From NCBI RefSeq assembly GCF_007992095.1, contig NZ_BJZP01000010.1, forward strand, positions 87,264 through 151,263: DNA of 64,000 nucleotides, read 5' to 3'. The position numbers were made by a program, and so were the translations under genes. The notes below the pieces were generated by a model. The model was not told where the DNA came from, made no database searches, and was given only the letters and a program-made list of their open reading frames with translations. This document shows positions 26,123 through 36,156 of the stretch, one piece after another (position 1 is the stretch's first letter; the number at the start of each line of letters is the position of its first letter). The stretch comes from Paenirhizobium naphthalenivorans. GTDB taxonomy: Bacteria; Pseudomonadota; Alphaproteobacteria; Rhizobiales; Rhizobiaceae.

Positions 26123-27700
26123 TCAGGATTTCTGGAACATGGCGAGCATGCGCCGGGTGACAAGGAAGCCGCCGACGATGTTGATCGTGGCGATCAGCAC
26201 TGAGAGCGCCGCGAGAATCACCACCAGCCAGTTGCCCGAGCCGATCTGCAACAACGCGCCGAGAATGACGATGCCGGAAATGGCGTTCGTCACCGCCATC
26301 AGCGGCGTGTGCAGCGAATGGGACACATTCCAGATCACCGAGAAGCCGATGAAGCAGGCGAGCACGAAGACGATGAAATGGCTCATGAACTCCGCCGGAG
26401 CATAGGCCCCGACCAGCGCCATGAGCAGACCGCCGATGACCAGCAGGCCGACCTGGCTGCGGGTCTGCGCCTTGAAGGCGGCAATCTCCTTGGCCCGTTT
26501 CTCCTCCGGCGTCGGCTCCTTGACCTTCTCCTTCGGCTTGGCCGCGGCGATCGCCTTGATCTTCGGCGGCGGCGGGGGATAAGTGATTTCGCCGTCCTTG
26601 GTCACGGTTGCGCCACGGATGACATCGTCTTCCATATTCTGGACGACCTGGCCATCCTTGCCCGGCGTCAGGTCCGTCATCATATGGCGGATATTGGTCG
26701 AATAGAGCGTTGAGGCCTGGGCGGCCATACGGCTCGGGAAGTCCGTGTAACCGATGACGGTAACGCCGTTTTCCGAAACGATCTTCTGGTCGGGAACGGT
26801 CAGGTCGCAATTGCCGCCCCGTTCGGCCGCCAGGTCGACGACGACCGAACCCGGCTTCATCGCGGCAACCATGTCGGCGAGCCAGAGCTTCGGCGCATCG
26901 CGACCCGGAATGAGGGCCGTGGTGATGACGATGTCGATATCAGGCGCCAGCTCGCGGAACTTGGCGAGCTGCTTCTCGCGGAATTCCGGAGACGACGGTG
27001 CGGCATAACCGCCGGTCGCCGCGCCGTCCTGGGTCGCCTCGAAATCGAGATAGACGAATTCTGCCCCCATGGATTCGATCTGCTCAGCCACTTCCGGGCG
27101 AACGTCGAAGGCATAGGTGATGGCGCCGAGCGAAGTCGCCGTGCCGATCGCGGCAAGACCGGCGACACCGGCGCCAATCACCAGTACCTTGGCCGGCGGC
27201 ACCTTGCCGGCGGCCGTCACCTGGCCGGTGAAGAAGCGGCCAAAGTTGTTGCCGGCCTCGATCACCGCACGATAGCCGGCGATATTGGCCATCGAGGAGA
27301 GCGCGTCCATCTTCTGGGCGCGCGAAATACGCGGCACCATGTCCATGGCGATGACGCTGGCACCCTTCTCTTTGCAGAGCTCCAGCAACTCCTTGTTCTG
27401 CGCCGGGTAGAAGAAGGAAATGAGCGTCTTGCCGGGACCGAGCCGCTCCACTTCCGCCGTTTCCGGCGGACGCACCTTGGCGATCACGTCGACACCGGCA
27501 TAGAGCGCCTCCGCCCCGTCGACCACCGTCACACCGGCGGCGCGATAGGCCTCGTCGGAAAAGCCCGCAGCCTTGCCGGCGCCGGCCTCGATGACGCATT
27601 CATAACCCAGCTTCTGCAGCTGAACCGCGCTGTCGGGAGTCATGGCAACGCGTGCCTCGCCCCCGAACAACTCCCGTGGTGAACCGATCTTCACTCCCAT
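26123..27700 (-). CDS. pntA: NAD(P) transhydrogenase subunit alpha (single-chain)
   Basis: The 525-residue subunit has the NAD(H)-binding domain I (alanine-dehydrogenase-like; VLVIGAGVAGLAAIGTA near 172, RGGNCDLTVP near 300) joined by a charged linker (KPKEKVKEPTPEEKRAKE) to a membrane part with four helices (from VGLLVIGGLLMALVGAYAP). Some alphaproteobacteria split this into PntAA and PntAB; here it is one chain. The ATG at 27700 is very close to GGGAG; a GTG two codons on has better spacing and may be used. It is the first gene of pntAB. Confidence 0.93.
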   Translation of the reverse strand: MGVKIGSPRELFGGEARVAMTPDSAVQLQKLGYECVIEAGAGKAAGFSDEAYRAAGVTVVDGAEALYAGVDVIAKVRPPETAEVERLGPGKTLISFFYPAQNKELLELCKEKGASVIAMDMVPRISRAQKMDALSSMANIAGYRAVIEAGNNFGRFFTGQVTAAGKVPPAKVLVIGAGVAGLAAIGTATSLGAITYAFDVRPEVAEQIESMGAEFVYLDFEATQDGAATGGYAAPSSPEFREKQLAKFRELAPDIDIVITTALIPGRDAPKLWLADMVAAMKPGSVVVDLAAERGGNCDLTVPDQKIVSENGVTVIGYTDFPSRMAAQASTLYSTNIRHMMTDLTPGKDGQVVQNMEDDVIRGATVTKDGEITYPPPPPKIKAIAAAKPKEKVKEPTPEEKRAKEIAAFKAQTRSQVGLLVIGGLLMALVGAYAPAEFMSHFIVFVLACFIGFSVIWNVSHSLHTPLMAVTNAISGIVILGALLQIGSGNWLVVILAALSVLIATINIVGGFLVTRRMLAMFQKS

Positions 27701-27946
27701 CTCCCATCTCGCTTAGGCTAAAGTCCAACAATTGCGGCGTGAAAACGAGCAGAATGCGACGTCGCTGTCCAGCCCACTTTCCCCCTGATGTACGGGTTTC
27801 GCGCGGAACATACAGCTACGTCAACGATTTATTGACAACTGTCGCGATCTGCCGCGCTTGATCCGTCGGCTTATCTCATGCCTCGCATGGAACAAATCCG
27901 CCGGGCCGCGGTTGAATGGTCGGATATCAAGAAAATGGAGTAGACC

Positions 27947-28111
27947 ATGCTGCAATGGATCCTGATCTTTCTGGCGATCGCCGCCGTCGCCAGCCTGCTG
28001 GGTTTCCGCGGGGTCGCCGGCGCGTCAGCGGGAATCGCCAAAGTTCTGATCTTCGTCGTGCTGGTCATCTTCATCATCGCGCTTTTCGCCGGCTTCATCG
28101 TCGTCGCCTGA
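27947..28111 (+). CDS. DUF1328 small membrane protein (YtjA-like)
   Basis: A 54-residue protein begins MLQWILIFLAIAAVASLLGF and has a second hydrophobic segment (LIFVVLVIFIIALFAGFIVV) separated by a Gly/Ala-rich turn (RGVAGASAGIAK). This is the pattern of DUF1328/YtjA proteins, small inner-membrane proteins of unknown function that are often stress-linked. GGAG lies ten bases upstream of the ATG. It is divergent from pntA, with 246 bases between, and stands alone: the 193 bases after it hold no gene or clear signal. Confidence 0.85.
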   Translation: MLQWILIFLAIAAVASLLGFRGVAGASAGIAKVLIFVVLVIFIIALFAGFIVVA

Positions 28112-28304
28112 CCGCGCAAGTCCTGGCACACCGACGCCATCGCCACGCCGGGAAGCTAGGTCGTTGCCAAAGACCGACGCAAATGCGGGACCGTTGTGCC
28201 GAGTACGAGTGCACTTTGGCCGCGCTCAAGGAAGGCAGAACCTTCGACGTTCATAAGAGTGCCCCCATGCGGCGGTCAATCCGCCACAGGGCAAAGGGTG
28301 GCGA

Positions 28305-29420
28305 TCAGCCGACCGTCACCCAGCGCTGTTCGGCAAAGGACTGCGCCATCGCGTGGACACTGCGCTCGATGCGCAGGCCGTCGTCGAAACCGATCACATG
28401 CGCCTTGTCACCGCCGATCGCGGCAATCAACTCGCGGCATTCGATGACCTTCAGGTCGTTGAAGCCGAGACCGTGGCCGGGCGCGGGGATGAAACGGTCG
28501 TAGGGCTTGTGGTGGGGTGCAGCCAGAATGGTGCGGAAGCCCTGCTCTTCCGGTCGACCGGACGCCTGATAGAGCTGGAACTCGTTCATGCGCTCCTGGT
28601 CGAACAGGATGGAGCCGGCCGAGCCGAAGATCTGCACCGCGATGCGCCCCTTGCGGCCCCAGGCCGAACGATTGGCCATCAGCGCCGCGGAAATGCCGCC
28701 CTCGAGGCGCAGAAGCACGCTGGCGATGTCGTGATTCTCGACCGTCCGGCTTCCGCCCTCGGTCAGCGGCCGTGTCTCATAGGGTTTCACCATGTCTGTC
28801 ACCACCACCTCGACATGGCCGAACAGCGTGAACAGCAGCGAGAGTGGATGGACGGCGAAATCATCGAGCGCGCCATAGCCGGACGAGGCTTCGCTCTTCC
28901 AATAAAAGGGCTGGGCCGGGTCGGCCATGAAATCCTCGTCCATCTCGACGCGGACATGGTTGACCGCACCGATCGCGCCCTCGTCGATCAGCCGGCGGAT
29001 ATGGCGGATCATCGGGTTCTGAATGTAGTTGTAGCCCATGACCGCGACCTTGCCCGACCGGGCGGCGGCGTCGCGCATGCGGGTCGCATCCGCCAGCGCC
29101 GGCGCCATCGGCTTTTCGCACCAGACATGCTTGCCGGCTTCGAGGGCTGCGATCGCCATTTCGGCATGGAAGGCGTTAGGCGTCGTCACCGAGATCACGT
29201 CGATCGACGGGTCGGACAACAGGTCGCGCCAGTCGCCGGTCGACTTGGCAAAGCCGAGCTCTGTCGCCTTCTTGGCGGCAAGCTCGGCATTGACCTCGGC
29301 GAGCGTTACCAGACGCGGCCGATCGACGTCGCCGAAAATGCTTGAAACATTGTTCCACGCCAGCGCGTGGCACTTGCCCATATAGCCCGTGCCGATGAGC
29401 CCGATGCCGAGACCCGCCAT
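28305..29420 (-). CDS. Gfo/Idh/MocA family oxidoreductase of the inositol operon
   Basis: The 371-residue NAD(P)-dependent dehydrogenase has a Rossmann domain (GLIGTGYMGKCHA near residue 6), the EKPM(A) block with the catalytic-region Lys near 100, and the GALDDFAVHPLSLL stretch with the conserved Asp and His. The ATG at 29420 has a strong GGAGGAAG site and lies 42 bases after the iolB stop, so it is probably the last gene of the iolCDE-iolB operon. A role with a myo-/scyllo-inositol isomer or a related polyol is likely from context; it is longer than and clearly different from the IolG at 36322. Confidence 0.87.
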   Translation of the reverse strand: MAGLGIGLIGTGYMGKCHALAWNNVSSIFGDVDRPRLVTLAEVNAELAAKKATELGFAKSTGDWRDLLSDPSIDVISVTTPNAFHAEMAIAALEAGKHVWCEKPMAPALADATRMRDAAARSGKVAVMGYNYIQNPMIRHIRRLIDEGAIGAVNHVRVEMDEDFMADPAQPFYWKSEASSGYGALDDFAVHPLSLLFTLFGHVEVVVTDMVKPYETRPLTEGGSRTVENHDIASVLLRLEGGISAALMANRSAWGRKGRIAVQIFGSAGSILFDQERMNEFQLYQASGRPEEQGFRTILAAPHHKPYDRFIPAPGHGLGFNDLKVIECRELIAAIGGDKAHVIGFDDGLRIERSVHAMAQSFAEQRWVTVG

Positions 29421-29462
29421 GTCTTCCTCCCAGAAGTCGATAGGTGAAATGTCGATCAACGC

Positions 29463-30272
29463 TTACGGATTGTCGCGTTTGAAAATCCACTCGTGATCGG
29501 GATGGTTCTGGAACCGCCACTTGCGCAAGGGGCCGGCCATGACGTTCAAGTAATACATCTCATAGCCATAGGGCGCGCCGCAGGGGTGGTGCCCCTTCGG
29601 CACCAGCACCACGTCGCCGTCGTTCACCGCCATGGTCTCGTCGAGCGAGCCGTCCTCGGTGAAAACGCGCTGGAAGCCGAAACCCTGGGCCGGATTGAGG
29701 CGGTGGTAATAGCTCTCCTCGAGATAGGTCATCTCGGGAAACCTGTCCTCGTCGTGGCGGTGCGGCGGATAGGACGACCAGTTGCCCGACGGCGTGAACA
29801 CTTCCGTCACCAGAAGCGCGTCAGCGACGTCGCGCTCCTCCATGGCGATCGGATGAATGTAGCGGGTGTTGGCGCCCTTGCCGCGTTCGACCAGCGAGAT
29901 GCCGGTCGGTCCGATCACCAGCGCCTCGCGGCCGGGCATAGCCGGTGCCGTACAGACAGCAAGCGTGCAGTCGGTGGTGGCGGTCGCCGACCAGTCGGCA
30001 CCGGCCGGCACGTAGACGCAATGCGGCGGAGTGCGCTCGAAGACGCTCATCCGGTCGCCAAGTTCGCCGAAATCCTTGCCGGCGCCTGAAATCTTGGCCT
30101 TGCCCTCGACCAGAACGAGGATGACCTCAGTCTCGCCGGTCGGCTCGGCGGCTTTTTCACCGGCTTTCAGCCGATAGAGGCCGAAGCCAACATAACCCCA
30201 GCCGGCATCCGCCGGCGTGATGTCATGCACCTTGCCGGAAGAACCCTTCGGCTTGCGCAACAGATTGGTCAT
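29463..30272 (-). CDS. iolB: 5-deoxy-glucuronate isomerase
   Basis: The 269-residue bicupin converts 5-deoxy-glucuronate to 5-dehydro-2-deoxy-gluconate in inositol breakdown. Metal-binding cupin residues appear in PPHRHDED and VPKGHHPCGAPYGYEMYYLNVMAG, with YLEESYYHRL between them, all typical of IolB. It overlaps the small upstream gene by four bases. The length matches the family. Confidence 0.95.
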   Translation of the reverse strand: MTNLLRKPKGSSGKVHDITPADAGWGYVGFGLYRLKAGEKAAEPTGETEVILVLVEGKAKISGAGKDFGELGDRMSVFERTPPHCVYVPAGADWSATATTDCTLAVCTAPAMPGREALVIGPTGISLVERGKGANTRYIHPIAMEERDVADALLVTEVFTPSGNWSSYPPHRHDEDRFPEMTYLEESYYHRLNPAQGFGFQRVFTEDGSLDETMAVNDGDVVLVPKGHHPCGAPYGYEMYYLNVMAGPLRKWRFQNHPDHEWIFKRDNP

Positions 30273-30511
30273 CCCTCGTCTCCCTTGTCGTCCCTGGTCG
30301 CCTCGTCCACCGCAGGCGTCGTATCCGGCGCCGGCTTGGCCGCCAGAAACAGCTCGTAGCCCGCGTAGGCCGCCGCTCCGAAGAAGACGATGGCCCAGCC
30401 CGCCTCACCGTTCCAAAGTTCGACGAAGGCCCAGGCCGCCGGTGCGACGACGGTCAAGATACGGCGCCAAAGCGGCTTGAAGAACGGATGCTGCGGGTCG
30501 AGAAATTTCAC
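30269..30511 (-). CDS. Small two-helix membrane protein inside the iol operon
   Basis: An 80-residue protein starts at GTG 30511 ([17 protein letters not shown]), with AAGGAG six bases upstream, and overlaps iolE (30508) and iolB (30272) by four bases each. It has two hydrophobic segments ([16 protein letters not shown] and [21 protein letters not shown]) and a charged, acidic C-terminal tail ([17 protein letters not shown]). The tight coupling on both sides shows that it is a real gene and not a spacer. I do not recognise a named family; a membrane partner for inositol uptake or catabolism is possible but unsupported. Confidence 0.8.
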   Translation of the reverse strand: MKFLDPQHPFFKPLWRRILTVVAPAAWAFVELWNGEAGWAIVFFGAAAYAGYELFLAAKPAPDTTPAVDEATRDDKGDEG

Positions 30512-31413
30512 GCTGTCTCCTTGTCCAGCCCGGCCTCCCGGGCCATGGCCTTCAGCGATTTCAAACCAAGGTTCTGGTATTCGAAGGGATTGCGGACATC
30601 GGGGTCCTGCTCGGCTTCGATGACCAGCCAACCTTGGTAACCATGCTCGGCCGCGATCCGCAAGACCGGCACGAAGTCGACGCCGCCTTCGCTGTCGCCC
30701 GGCACGGTGAACACGCCGCGGCGCACGCCTTCGAGGAAGGAGAGATTTTCGTCGCGCACCTGCCGGGCAATCACCGGGCGAATGTTCTTGGCGTGGATAT
30801 GCCCGACGCGGCTCATGTGGTTCTTCGCAACGCGCTCCGGATTGCCGCCGCCGAACAGGCAATGGCCGGTGTCGAGCAGGAGCTTCGCATGCGGACCGGT
30901 ATGGGCCATCAGCTTGTCGATCTCTTCCTCGCTCTCGACGATGGTGCCCATGTGATGGTGATAGACCAGCGAAATGCCCTGGGTGGCGGCATATTCGGCC
31001 AGCGTCTCAACGCCTGCGCCGAACTTTGCCCAGTCGGCATCGGCAAGTTTCGGACGGTCGTTGACCGCCATCGCATCATTGCCGTGGATGGCATTCGACG
31101 TCTCGCAAACGATGATGACCTTCGAACCCATGGCCTTCAGCAGATCAAGCGCCGGCTGCATCGCTTGTCTCTCGTCCTCGACCGACTGGGTGAGCAGGTT
31201 CAGCGAATGCCAGCCCGACACATAGCGCAGGCCGCGCGGCTCGAGCACGGCCTTGAGGCCGGCCGGATCCTGCGGAAACTTGTGGCCTTTTTCGATGCCG
31301 TCGAAGCCGATCTTCGCCGTCTCATCGAGGCATTGCTCAAGACTGATATGGGCGCCGAGCGTGTGATCGTCATCGTTCGACCAGGCAATCGGATTGGTAC
31401 CGTAGAAGATCAT
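30508..31413 (-). CDS. iolE: Myo-inosose-2 dehydratase
   Basis: The 301-residue TIM-barrel protein (xylose isomerase-like) dehydrates 2-keto-myo-inositol. Typical IolE features are the N-terminal [27 protein letters not shown] near 35, the [13 protein letters not shown] block near 151 and [12 protein letters not shown] near 180. It starts two bases after the iolD stop and is coupled to the small membrane protein gene at its end. Confidence 0.95.
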   Translation of the reverse strand: MIFYGTNPIAWSNDDDHTLGAHISLEQCLDETAKIGFDGIEKGHKFPQDPAGLKAVLEPRGLRYVSGWHSLNLLTQSVEDERQAMQPALDLLKAMGSKVIIVCETSNAIHGNDAMAVNDRPKLADADWAKFGAGVETLAEYAATQGISLVYHHHMGTIVESEEEIDKLMAHTGPHAKLLLDTGHCLFGGGNPERVAKNHMSRVGHIHAKNIRPVIARQVRDENLSFLEGVRRGVFTVPGDSEGGVDFVPVLRIAAEHGYQGWLVIEAEQDPDVRNPFEYQNLGLKSLKAMAREAGLDKETA

Positions 31414-31415
31414 GC

Positions 31416-33236
31416 TTAGCGTCTTTCCTTCAGAGCCGCCTCATAGCGGGCACGGGCTTCAGTGACTTGCGCGCGGGGCGAAACCTCCGGAACGGCGACG
31501 TCCCAGAAATACCCGCCGGCGTCCGGCGTCGGATAGGGGTCGGTATCGATGACGATGACTGTGGTGACCGTCGCTTCACGGGCGGCGGCAAGCGCCTCTT
31601 CCAGTTCCGCGATCGAGGCGACCTTGCGGGCGCTCGCCCCCATGGAGGCGGCATGGGCGGCAAAGTCGATGGAGATGGGGTTCACGTTGGTGTGGGCATA
31701 GAGATTGTTGAACTCGGCCCCGCCGGTTCCCATCTGCAACCGGTTGATACAGCCATAGCCACGGTTGTCGGTGATCACCAGGGTGATCTTGACGCCCATA
31801 GCGACAGAGGTCGCCAGCTCCGAATTCATCATCATGTAAGAGCCGTCGCCGACCATGACGATGACGTCGCGGTCGGGTTCGGCCATCTTGACACCAAGAC
31901 CGCCGGCCACCTCATACCCCATGCAGGAGAAGCCGTATTCCATGTGATAGGAGAGCGGCAACTTGGCCTTCCACAGCTGATGCAACTCGCCGGGCATGGT
32001 GCCTGCGGCGCACATGACGACGGTATTGTCGCGCGACTGACGCTGCACGGCGCCGATCACCTGCATGTCGGTGGGAAGTGCATTGCCGTCCATGGGCGGT
32101 GCCGTCACGGCATCGGCCTTGGCGAACCAGCCGGCCTTGATGCCGGAATCCGGCGACGTGAAGCGATGATCGCCAAGCGCTTCTGACAGTCTCTCCAACC
32201 CGATGCGCGCGTCCGCCGTCAGCGGAATGGCGTCATGCTTGGCGCTGTCATAGGCCTGCACATTAAGGGCCAGGATACGCCGATCCGGGTTCTTGAACAG
32301 CGCCCAGGAACCGGTGGTGAAATCCTGGAAGCGCGTTCCGACGCCGAACACCAGATCGGCCTTCTCGGTGATGGTGTTGGCGCAATCGGCACCGGTCACG
32401 CCGACCGGGCCGAAGTTCTGTTCATGATCCCAGGCGAGCGCCGACTTACCCGCCTGGGTCTCGACGACCGGAATGCCGTGCTTTTCAACAAAGCCCTTCA
32501 GCGTCTCGGTCGCACCGGAAAAATGCACGCCGCCGCCGGCGACGATGACCGGGTTTTTCGCCGCCTTCAACGCCGCAACCGCCGCCTCGAATTCCTGCGC
32601 GTCGGGCTCCGGCCGGCGCTGGCGCCAAACCTTTGGCTCAAAGAAGCTCTCGGGATAATCGTAAGCCTCGGCTTGCACATCCTGGCAGAAAGACAGCGTC
32701 ACCGGCCCGCAATCGGCAGGATCGGTCATGGTGCGCATGGCGCGCGGCAGCGCTGTCAAAAGCTGCTCGGGGCGCATGATACGGTCGAAATAGCGAGAAA
32801 CAGGCTTGAAGCAGTCGTTGACGGTCATCGTGCCGTCGCCGAAGTCTTCCAACTGCTGAAGGACCGGATCGGGGCCGCGATTGGCGAAGACATCGCCCGG
32901 CACGAACAGCACTGGCAGGCGGTTCACATGGGCAAGCGCTGCCGCCGTCACCATATTGGCCGCGCCCGGACCGATTGATGACGTCACCGCCATGGCACGG
33001 CGCCGGCGCAACTGTTTCGTATAGGCGATCGCGGCATGCGCCATCGACTGTTCGTTCTGGCCGCGCAAAGTCTGCAACCGATCCCGGACGCCGTGAAGCG
33101 CCTCGCCGATACCGGCGACATTGCCGTGGCCAAAAATCGCCCAGACACCGGCGATATAGGGAACGCCATCCTCGTTCATCTGATTGGCGAGGTAGCGCAT
33201 CATGGCCTGCGCCGCCGTCAGTCTCACCGTCTTCAT
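31416..33236 (-). CDS. iolD: 3D-(3,5/4)-trihydroxycyclohexane-1,2-dione hydrolase
   Basis: The 606-residue thiamine-diphosphate enzyme opens the ring of the inosose dehydration product. It has the N-terminal pyrimidine-binding domain ([21 protein letters not shown]), a central domain and the C-terminal diphosphate-binding [12 protein letters not shown] motif. The ATG at 33236 gives the conserved N-terminus [11 protein letters not shown]; a longer frame adds 15 residues without support. It starts 11 bases after the iolC stop and is two bases from iolE. Confidence 0.94.
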   Translation of the reverse strand: MKTVRLTAAQAMMRYLANQMNEDGVPYIAGVWAIFGHGNVAGIGEALHGVRDRLQTLRGQNEQSMAHAAIAYTKQLRRRRAMAVTSSIGPGAANMVTAAALAHVNRLPVLFVPGDVFANRGPDPVLQQLEDFGDGTMTVNDCFKPVSRYFDRIMRPEQLLTALPRAMRTMTDPADCGPVTLSFCQDVQAEAYDYPESFFEPKVWRQRRPEPDAQEFEAAVAALKAAKNPVIVAGGGVHFSGATETLKGFVEKHGIPVVETQAGKSALAWDHEQNFGPVGVTGADCANTITEKADLVFGVGTRFQDFTTGSWALFKNPDRRILALNVQAYDSAKHDAIPLTADARIGLERLSEALGDHRFTSPDSGIKAGWFAKADAVTAPPMDGNALPTDMQVIGAVQRQSRDNTVVMCAAGTMPGELHQLWKAKLPLSYHMEYGFSCMGYEVAGGLGVKMAEPDRDVIVMVGDGSYMMMNSELATSVAMGVKITLVITDNRGYGCINRLQMGTGGAEFNNLYAHTNVNPISIDFAAHAASMGASARKVASIAELEEALAAAREATVTTVIVIDTDPYPTPDAGGYFWDVAVPEVSPRAQVTEARARYEAALKERR

Positions 33237-33247
33237 GCCTTTTCTCC

Positions 33248-35158
33248 CTAGACGCACGCCGTCTGTCGCGCTTTGTCCCAAACGGAACAGAGGCTACGGT
33301 AACGCTGCGCCATTTCCTCCACGGCCTGCTTGTCACTGATCGCGCCGGAAAGCCATTTGCGCGCCGCCTCGCCGAAGATCGTCCGGCCGACAGCGAACCC
33401 CTTGACCAGCTCGAAGCGGGCGGCGAGTGCGAAACTCTCCTCCAGTTCCGCCTGCGGCGCATCGAGCCCCAGCACGACAATACCGCGCGTATAGGGATCG
33501 TGGCGTTCCACGGCGGCGCAGGCATTGGCCCAGGACGCCTCGGTGCGCATCGGTTCGAGCTTCCACCAATCAGGATAGACGCCGATCTCGTAGAAACGCT
33601 CGATGATCCGCGCGACCGTATCATCATCGGTCGGACCGACCTTGGAGGGGATCACCTCGAGCAGCATTTCCAGCCGGTTGCGGCGGGCCGCGGCGAACAG
33701 CCGGAGCACGGTCGCCTCCTGCTCGGCACGCACCTCAGGCGCGTCGTCGGGATGATAGAAGCACAGTACCTTGACGACATCCTCGACCGGCCATTCGACC
33801 AGCCCGCCGAAATCCGGTCCGATCTCGGGCTCCAGCGTCAGTGGACGCGAACCCGGCCATTCAACCGGGCGGCCGATCCAGAGACCCGAACCGCTGGCCG
33901 CATAAAGTGCATCACGACCAAGTCTGCCGTCGCACAGGATTCCGTAACCGGGGGCCCCGCCGGCAACACTAAGTGCCGCATTCAGGCAGAGCGTCTTGAA
34001 TGCGCCGATCCGCTCGCGGGCCACGCCCGCCTCATCGGCCATGGCCTCGAGTTGCAAACGATGATCGAAAGCGAAGACCCGCATCGTCGACCAGTCGCCT
34101 GTGCGATTGGTCGACCAGTGCACCTGCTCCAGCGCCTCGTCCTTGCGCAGCGCCTTGTTGCGGATGCCGACCCTGAAGAAGTATTGCAGCTCCTCCCAGC
34201 TTGGATAGGCCGGCGTGCAGCCGTGACGTGAGACGGCGAAGGCACCACAGGCGTTGGCGAGCTTCAGGCTGGTCGGCCAGTCCTCATCCGTCAGCCAGCC
34301 TTTCAGCAGCCCGGACATGAAACCGTCGCCGGCGCCCAGCACATTGAACACCTCGATCGGAAAGCCCTCTCCGGTCTGTCCTTCGTCAAGGCTGTCGGGA
34401 ATAGCCCCCTCGAACACCACAGCGCCCATGGCGCCACGCTTGCACACCAGCGCCGCCTTCGACACGCGGCGCACGGCTTTCAGCGCCTCGATCGTATCGG
34501 TGGTGCCGCCGGCGATATGGAATTCCTCTTCCGTTCCGACGATCAGGTCGAACAGATGAAGCGTCGCCTGCAACTTCGTCGTGACCGCCAGGGATTCAAT
34601 ATACCGGCTCTCGCCGGCCCCATGGCCGGCCAAACCCCAGAGATTGGGGCGGTAGTCAATATCAAGCGCCGTCTTCGCCCCGCCTTCGCGGGCGATCTTG
34701 AGCGCCTTCAACACGGCAGCCTCCGTGCGCGGATGCGAAAGATGGGTGCCGGTCGCCAGCACGCAGCGCGCTTCGCCGACGAAGGCCGGATCGACATCCT
34801 CCTCGCACAGCGCCATATCGGCGCAGTTCTCGCGGTAGAAGATCAGCGGAAACTGGTGTTCGTCGCGAATGCCGAGGAGAACCAGGGCGGTCAGACGCTC
34901 CGGATCGGTCTTCACGCCCCGCACGTCGACACCCTCGCGCACCAACTGCTCACGGATGAAGCGGCCCATGTGCTCATCGCCGACGCGCGTCAGCACGGCC
35001 GACGTCAGCCCAAGCCGGGCCGTCCCGGCGGCGATATTGGTCGGCGAACCGCCGATATATTTGTTGAAGGACGCCATGTCCTCGAGCCGACCGCCGACCT
35101 GCACGCCGTAGAGATCGACCGACGAGCGTCCGATCGTGATCAGATCGAGTTTTGCCAA
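33248..35158 (-). CDS. iolC: 5-dehydro-2-deoxygluconokinase fused to a DUF2090 domain
   Basis: The 636-residue two-domain protein starts at TTG 35158 behind a strong GGGAGG site. Residues 1-320 form a PfkB/ribokinase kinase (IGGSPTNIAAGTARLG near 31; the NVLGAGDGFMSGLLKGW anion hole). Residues 335-636 form a DUF2090 domain, which is related to class I aldolases and to the step after IolC (IolJ). A single polypeptide could phosphorylate 5-dehydro-2-deoxygluconate and cleave the product. It is the first gene of the iolCDE-iolB operon, with its own operator-like motif about 90 bases upstream and 129 bases between it and iolR. Confidence 0.93.
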   Translation of the reverse strand: MAKLDLITIGRSSVDLYGVQVGGRLEDMASFNKYIGGSPTNIAAGTARLGLTSAVLTRVGDEHMGRFIREQLVREGVDVRGVKTDPERLTALVLLGIRDEHQFPLIFYRENCADMALCEEDVDPAFVGEARCVLATGTHLSHPRTEAAVLKALKIAREGGAKTALDIDYRPNLWGLAGHGAGESRYIESLAVTTKLQATLHLFDLIVGTEEEFHIAGGTTDTIEALKAVRRVSKAALVCKRGAMGAVVFEGAIPDSLDEGQTGEGFPIEVFNVLGAGDGFMSGLLKGWLTDEDWPTSLKLANACGAFAVSRHGCTPAYPSWEELQYFFRVGIRNKALRKDEALEQVHWSTNRTGDWSTMRVFAFDHRLQLEAMADEAGVARERIGAFKTLCLNAALSVAGGAPGYGILCDGRLGRDALYAASGSGLWIGRPVEWPGSRPLTLEPEIGPDFGGLVEWPVEDVVKVLCFYHPDDAPEVRAEQEATVLRLFAAARRNRLEMLLEVIPSKVGPTDDDTVARIIERFYEIGVYPDWWKLEPMRTEASWANACAAVERHDPYTRGIVVLGLDAPQAELEESFALAARFELVKGFAVGRTIFGEAARKWLSGAISDKQAVEEMAQRYRSLCSVWDKARQTACV

Positions 35159-35246
35159 GCGAACCTCCCTTCAGGCGGCGGGTCGCTTGCCTCGCCGTCC
35201 ATTCCTTCGGGACACAGCGAAACCGCCGCATCCCTTCCTCTTGGAA

Positions 35247-35266
35247 TGGACTTTAAATTCTATTTT
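35247..35266 (-). promoter_or_regulatory. Inositol-operon operator motif in front of iolC
   Basis: On the minus strand the sequence reads AAAATAGAA-N7-TCCA. The same 9 + 4 bases with the same spacing occur at 36157-36176. It lies about 90-108 bases before the iolC start. It is close to the GGAA-N6-TTCC form described for rhizobial IolR. Confidence 0.55.
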
Positions 35267-35287
35267 TAGAACTTTCAATACAAATAT

Positions 35288-36106
35288 TCAATTATCCTGT
35301 CGCGCTGTTCCGACTGCGACGGAGAGCGTGATGGCAAGGCATAACGTCGCCGACAGGGAGCGGAAGGCGCCGAAATCGACTTCCGAGACCGAAAGCGTAA
35401 TGGCGTCGAACTTGCGCAAGGGGCTGACGATCGTGTCGGTGATGGCAACGATTGGAATGCCCTCCTTCGCGACGTCCTCGACCAGCTCCATGGTCTCGGC
35501 CGAATAGGGCGAAAAGGTGATAGCCAGAAGCACATCGCCCGGACGGATCGCGTGATGGTTTTCCAGTTTGCCGACCGCGCTGTGCAACATGGCCGGGACA
35601 TTCATCTTCTCCAGCGCATAGGCCATGTAGCTCGCCACCGGAAAGGAACGGCGCAGGCCGATGATGTGGATCATCCCGGCGCCCGCGAGCACTTCCACCG
35701 CGCGTTCCAAGAGCGGTGTTTCGACGGATTTCAGCAACCCCTCCAGCGAGGTACGGCCGGCCTCGACGAATTCGGCCAACAAAGCGGTCGGGCTGCCCTC
35801 GCCCAGCTCGCGAATGTGTTGAAGACGCGTCGAATAGTCCGGCCAGCCGCCGACGAAGGAATCGCGAAACAGCTTCTGCATTTCGGAAAAGCCGGAAAAG
35901 CCGAGGATCTGGCAGAAGCGCATGAAGGCGGAGGGCTGGACGCCCGCGCCTTCCGCCATTTCGGCGACGGTCGACACCGCGATCCGATCCTTGTTGGCCG
36001 CGACATAGTCGGCGCATTGGCGCAGTCGCTTCGGCAGGTTTTCCGACACTTCCAGCAGCCGCTCCTCGAAGGCCTTGATGCTGGTTGGCCCGCCGGTGTC
36101 CGTCAT
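35288..36106 (-). CDS. iolR: RpiR/MurR family regulator of inositol catabolism
   Basis: The 272-residue protein has an RpiR-type HTH (about 10-85; VSTVAEMAEGAGVQPSAFMRFCQ) and a SIS sugar-phosphate-binding domain (about 125-265; IIGLRRSFPVASYMAYAL; AITFSPYSAETMELVE). It sits between iolC and the divergent iolG, as in other rhizobia where IolR represses inositol genes. The ATG at 36106 with AAAGGA upstream is preferred over an ATG 12 codons earlier. The shared operator motif in front of iolC and in its own promoter region makes it the likely binding partner. Confidence 0.88.
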   Translation of the reverse strand: MTDTGGPTSIKAFEERLLEVSENLPKRLRQCADYVAANKDRIAVSTVAEMAEGAGVQPSAFMRFCQILGFSGFSEMQKLFRDSFVGGWPDYSTRLQHIRELGEGSPTALLAEFVEAGRTSLEGLLKSVETPLLERAVEVLAGAGMIHIIGLRRSFPVASYMAYALEKMNVPAMLHSAVGKLENHHAIRPGDVLLAITFSPYSAETMELVEDVAKEGIPIVAITDTIVSPLRKFDAITLSVSEVDFGAFRSLSATLCLAITLSVAVGTARQDN

Positions 36107-36156
36107 GACTGTCCTTTCCGCATTGTCGCTTGACACAAACAATATCGCAATCTAGC

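Noticed and set aside
28123..28137. TGGCACA-CCGA-CGCC as a sigma-54 promoter
   Set aside because: The -12 half (TTGC) is missing and no gene follows in that direction.
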